Below, one piece after another: positions 60,616-62,500 of a stretch of 62,500 nt of DNA. Position 1 is the first letter of the stretch; each line of letters begins with the position of its first letter. This stretch comes from Acetomicrobium sp. UBA5826 (lineage in GTDB: Bacteria > Synergistota > Synergistia > Synergistales > Acetomicrobiaceae). The position numbers and the translations under genes were made by a program. The stretch spans positions 1-62,500 of the forward strand of contig NZ_DJHF01000005.1 of NCBI RefSeq assembly GCF_002433005.1, written 5' to 3'. Under the pieces are notes generated by a model. The model ran no database searches. It was not told where the DNA came from and worked only from the letters and a program-made list of their open reading frames with translations.

Positions 60616-61868
60616 TGAGCGATATTATCGTTGATGTAGCTGTTATTGGTGCAGGCCCTGCCGGGATAGCAGCCGGCGTAGGTGCCAAAGAGGCCGGAGC
60701 AGAAAAAGTAGCCATATTTGAAAGGGATTGGGATTTGGGTGGCATATTGCAACAGTGTATACATCCAGGTTTTGGCTTACATGCCTTTGGTGAAGAATTG
60801 ACGGGCCCTGAGTATGTACATCGTTGGATAAGTAAAGCTCGTGAAGCCGGGGTGGAATTTTGGACCAATTCTATGGTCTTTCATATGGAGGACGATGGTT
60901 CTTTTTGGATAATGAACCCCTCTTTGGGCATTAAAAGGGTGGTATCCAAATCTTTGGTCTTGGCAATGGGTTGTCGCGAAAGACCTTTAGGCGCTCTTGG
61001 AATTCCCGGAACGCGTCCGGCAGGAATATATACAGCCGGCACGGCGCAAAGGTTAGTGAATATGGAAGGCTATATGCCTGGCAACAGGGTCGTAATTTTA
61101 GGCTCCGGAGATGTGGGGTTAATAATGGCAAGGAGGATGATATGGGAAGGGGCGGAAGTATTGGGCGTTTACGAGATAATGCCCTGGCCGGGCGGCCTTA
61201 GGCGAAATATAGCTCAATGCCTCGATGATTACGGTATTCCCTTTTATTTAGAGGAAACAGTAATAGAAGTGCACGGAAAGGACAGGTTGGAGGGGGTAAC
61301 TGTTGCAAAAGTTGACAAAAATCGTAATCCTATTGTAGGAACGGAGAAATTTTTGGGATGCGATACTTTGCTTTTGGCTGTGGGGCTCATTCCTGAAAAC
61401 GAACTTTCGAGAATGGCCAATGTTGAAATAAATCCAGTTACACAGGGTCCGATTGTGAATGAGTTTCTTCAGACCACAAAGCCAAATATATTTGCTGCGG
61501 GCAATGTGGTTATCGTATATGACTTGGTAGACTGGGTAAGCATGGAAGGAGAGAGGGCGGGCAGGAATGCAGCGCTTTTTGCAGCCGGAAAGTTCAAACC
61601 CGGCGAAAAAAAGATAAAGGTTTCCGGCGGAGACAACGTTAGGCTGTATTCTCCTCAATGGCTTTCGGGGCAGAGCGATGCGACCATTTATATGCGAGTT
61701 ACACAGCCTATAGAAAAAAGCTGTAAAGTCGTAGTTGAACCTGGGTTATACGAGAAAAGGCTTAGATATGCTAGGCCGGGAGAGATGAACGAAGCTCATG
61801 TTAAACTTCAAGATCTCCAGGCTCTGGGGGATGTCGATGAGATCGTAGTCGACATAAAGGAGGTGTAA
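60615..61868 (+). CDS. glpB: NAD(P)/FAD-dependent oxidoreductase, GlpB-like partner
   Basis: 417 residues from the ATG at 60615 (TGATG overlap, AGGGAGGGT five bases upstream); a GTG one codon earlier is also possible. It is a pyridine nucleotide-disulfide-type flavoprotein with an N-terminal VAVIGAGPAGIAAGVGAKEAG and a second nucleotide site VVILGSGDVGLIMARRM, then NIFAAGNV. The GlpA-like/this protein/DUF1667 trio is a common bacterial arrangement, taken as an anaerobic glycerol-3-phosphate dehydrogenase complex. The electron acceptor is unknown. Confidence 0.85.
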   Translation: MSDIIVDVAVIGAGPAGIAAGVGAKEAGAEKVAIFERDWDLGGILQQCIHPGFGLHAFGEELTGPEYVHRWISKAREAGVEFWTNSMVFHMEDDGSFWIMNPSLGIKRVVSKSLVLAMGCRERPLGALGIPGTRPAGIYTAGTAQRLVNMEGYMPGNRVVILGSGDVGLIMARRMIWEGAEVLGVYEIMPWPGGLRRNIAQCLDDYGIPFYLEETVIEVHGKDRLEGVTVAKVDKNRNPIVGTEKFLGCDTLLLAVGLIPENELSRMANVEINPVTQGPIVNEFLQTTKPNIFAAGNVVIVYDLVDWVSMEGERAGRNAALFAAGKFKPGEKKIKVSGGDNVRLYSPQWLSGQSDATIYMRVTQPIEKSCKVVVEPGLYEKRLRYARPGEMNEAHVKLQDLQALGDVDEIVVDIKEV

Positions 61869-61873
61869 GCAAA

Positions 61874-62272
61874 ATGTCCGAGGAAAGGAGAATAATATGT
61901 ACTGCTTGTCCTGTGGGTTGTTTTATGATTGCCAAAGAAGAAAACGGTCATGTCGTATCGATTTCAGGCAATAGCTGCCCAAGGGGAGAGGAGTACGCTA
62001 AAATAGAAATGACCGACCCGCGTCGAGTGTTTGCATCAACCGTAAGGGTTGAAGGCGGCGCTCTGCTCGTGTGCCCCGTGCGCAGTAAAGAGCCTGTACC
62101 GAAAGATAAGATTTTCGAGATAACTAAAGCCGTTGCGCACGTAACGGTCAAAGCTCCCCTTGAAATAGGACAGGTTATAATTAAAAATGTCTGCGATACT
62201 GGGGTAGACATAGTCGCAAGCAGATCTCTGCCCACAAAACAATCCGTGGAACTCGTTTCGCAAGGAGGTTAA
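61874..62272 (+). CDS. DUF1667 family protein, third component of the GlpA-like complex
   Basis: 132 residues. The N-terminal ICTACPVGCFM and GNSCPRGEEYAKIEMTDPRRVFASTV are the DUF1667 signature; the four cysteines probably bind an Fe-S cluster. The family almost always follows the two flavoproteins encoded just upstream and is taken as an electron-transfer component. AAAGGAGG-type sequence (AAGGAGGTG) ends just before the ATG at 61874. It is five bases after the glpB-like gene. Confidence 0.88.
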   Translation: MSEERRIICTACPVGCFMIAKEENGHVVSISGNSCPRGEEYAKIEMTDPRRVFASTVRVEGGALLVCPVRSKEPVPKDKIFEITKAVAHVTVKAPLEIGQVIIKNVCDTGVDIVASRSLPTKQSVELVSQGG

Positions 62273-62276
62273 AGAA

Positions 62277-62500
62277 GTGATCGAGAAGGAAGTAGTGGTA
62301 AAAAACCCGCATGGTTTGCATGCCAGGCCGGCAGCATTGTTCGTTCAAAAAGCAGCAGCCTTTCCGTGCAAGATAACCTTATCCAAAAATGATAAGGAAG
62401 TCGATGCCAAAAGCATATTGGCCGTCATGAGCCTAGGTATTGAGCCGAATGAAAAAATCATCTTGAAGGCTGATGGGGAGGGAGAAGAGGAGGCCTTGGA
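62277..62500 (+). CDS. ptsH: HPr phosphocarrier protein (3' end outside the window)
   Basis: About 74 codons are visible from the GTG at 62277, with CAAGGAGG upstream. VKNPHGLHARPAALFVQKAA contains the active-site His (His15-type position), and DAKSILAVMSLGI has the Ser46-type regulatory Ser region. HPr carries phosphate from enzyme I to PTS EIIA domains. No sugar permease is in the window, so DhaM at 57050 is its evident acceptor. A ptsI gene is expected just beyond the right edge. Confidence 0.95.
   Translation, partial: MIEKEVVVKNPHGLHARPAALFVQKAAAFPCKITLSKNDKEVDAKSILAVMSLGIEPNEKIILKADGEGEEEAL

Noticed and set aside
1..62500. CRISPR arrays, tRNA and rRNA genes
   Set aside because: I looked for regularly spaced repeats, TTCGANNC-type T loops with acceptor stems and conserved rRNA segments and saw none. 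A covariance search would be needed to be certain.

Overview
The window looks like the chromosome of a strictly anaerobic, fermentative Gram-negative bacterium. The mix fits a Synergistota member of the Acetomicrobium (Anaerobaculum) type; this is inferred from gene content, not from a marker gene. The evidence is a homodimeric pyruvate:ferredoxin oxidoreductase, PEP synthase, hybrid cluster protein, two TRAP transporters, B12-mutase genes, a RACo-like activator and an LpxL-type acyltransferase. No tRNA, rRNA or CRISPR was seen.

Layout. Bases 1-4570 form a molybdenum-hydroxylase support cluster: NCS2 purine/uracil permease, MocA-like cytidylyltransferase, XdhC, a MoeA-like molybdopterin-binding protein and a Fur-family regulator. 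A Mo-cofactor riboswitch may begin before the left edge. Bases 4561-10941 hold a frameshifted exported peptide gene, a sirtuin, a flavoprotein, ferritin, flavin reductase, a TIGR02757 protein and a RACo-like ferredoxin/ASKHA protein. Bases 10981-13933 are a nitrosative-stress unit: Rrf2 regulator with a sigma70 promoter and overlapping dyad, ferredoxin, hcp and a strong terminator.

Bases 13934-32508 are the most interesting part, a visibly AT-richer catabolic island. It encodes a GntR regulator, an isocitrate-lyase/PEP-mutase family lyase, an HD protein, a TRAP transporter, a glutamate-mutase-like trio (S, L, E), a second TRAP transporter, a LeuC/LeuD-like hydro-lyase and a second lyase. The E subunit lacks the residue that binds the amino group of glutamate and has changed other substrate contacts, and no methylaspartate ammonia-lyase is present. 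I infer catabolism of an imported C5/C6 dicarboxylate without an amino group, for example 2-hydroxyglutarate to 3-methylmalate to citramalate to acetate plus pyruvate. A degenerate IS1182-type element, itself split by a GC-rich IS21-type element, interrupts the island between the second transporter and the hydro-lyase. Its right end appears to supply the -35 of a hybrid promoter for the downstream genes.

Bases 32557-54556 carry central metabolism and housekeeping genes: cupin, PEP synthase, PFOR with a Rex-like dyad, 4-alpha-glucanotransferase, a receiver protein, an HD protein, SbcDC (SbcC without a CXXC zinc hook), a NarL-type two-component pair, TyrS, a molbindin, an LpxL-like acyltransferase and several lineage-type unknowns. 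Bases 54665-62500 are a glycerol/dihydroxyacetone locus: GlpP antiterminator, a leader terminator, DhaK-DhaL-DhaM, GlpK, a second terminator-like hairpin, GlpA-like and GlpB-like flavoproteins, a DUF1667 protein and HPr, cut by the right edge. Here HPr would phosphorylate DhaM, DhaM would feed DhaL/DhaK, and GlpP probably reads the hairpins in response to glycerol-3-phosphate.
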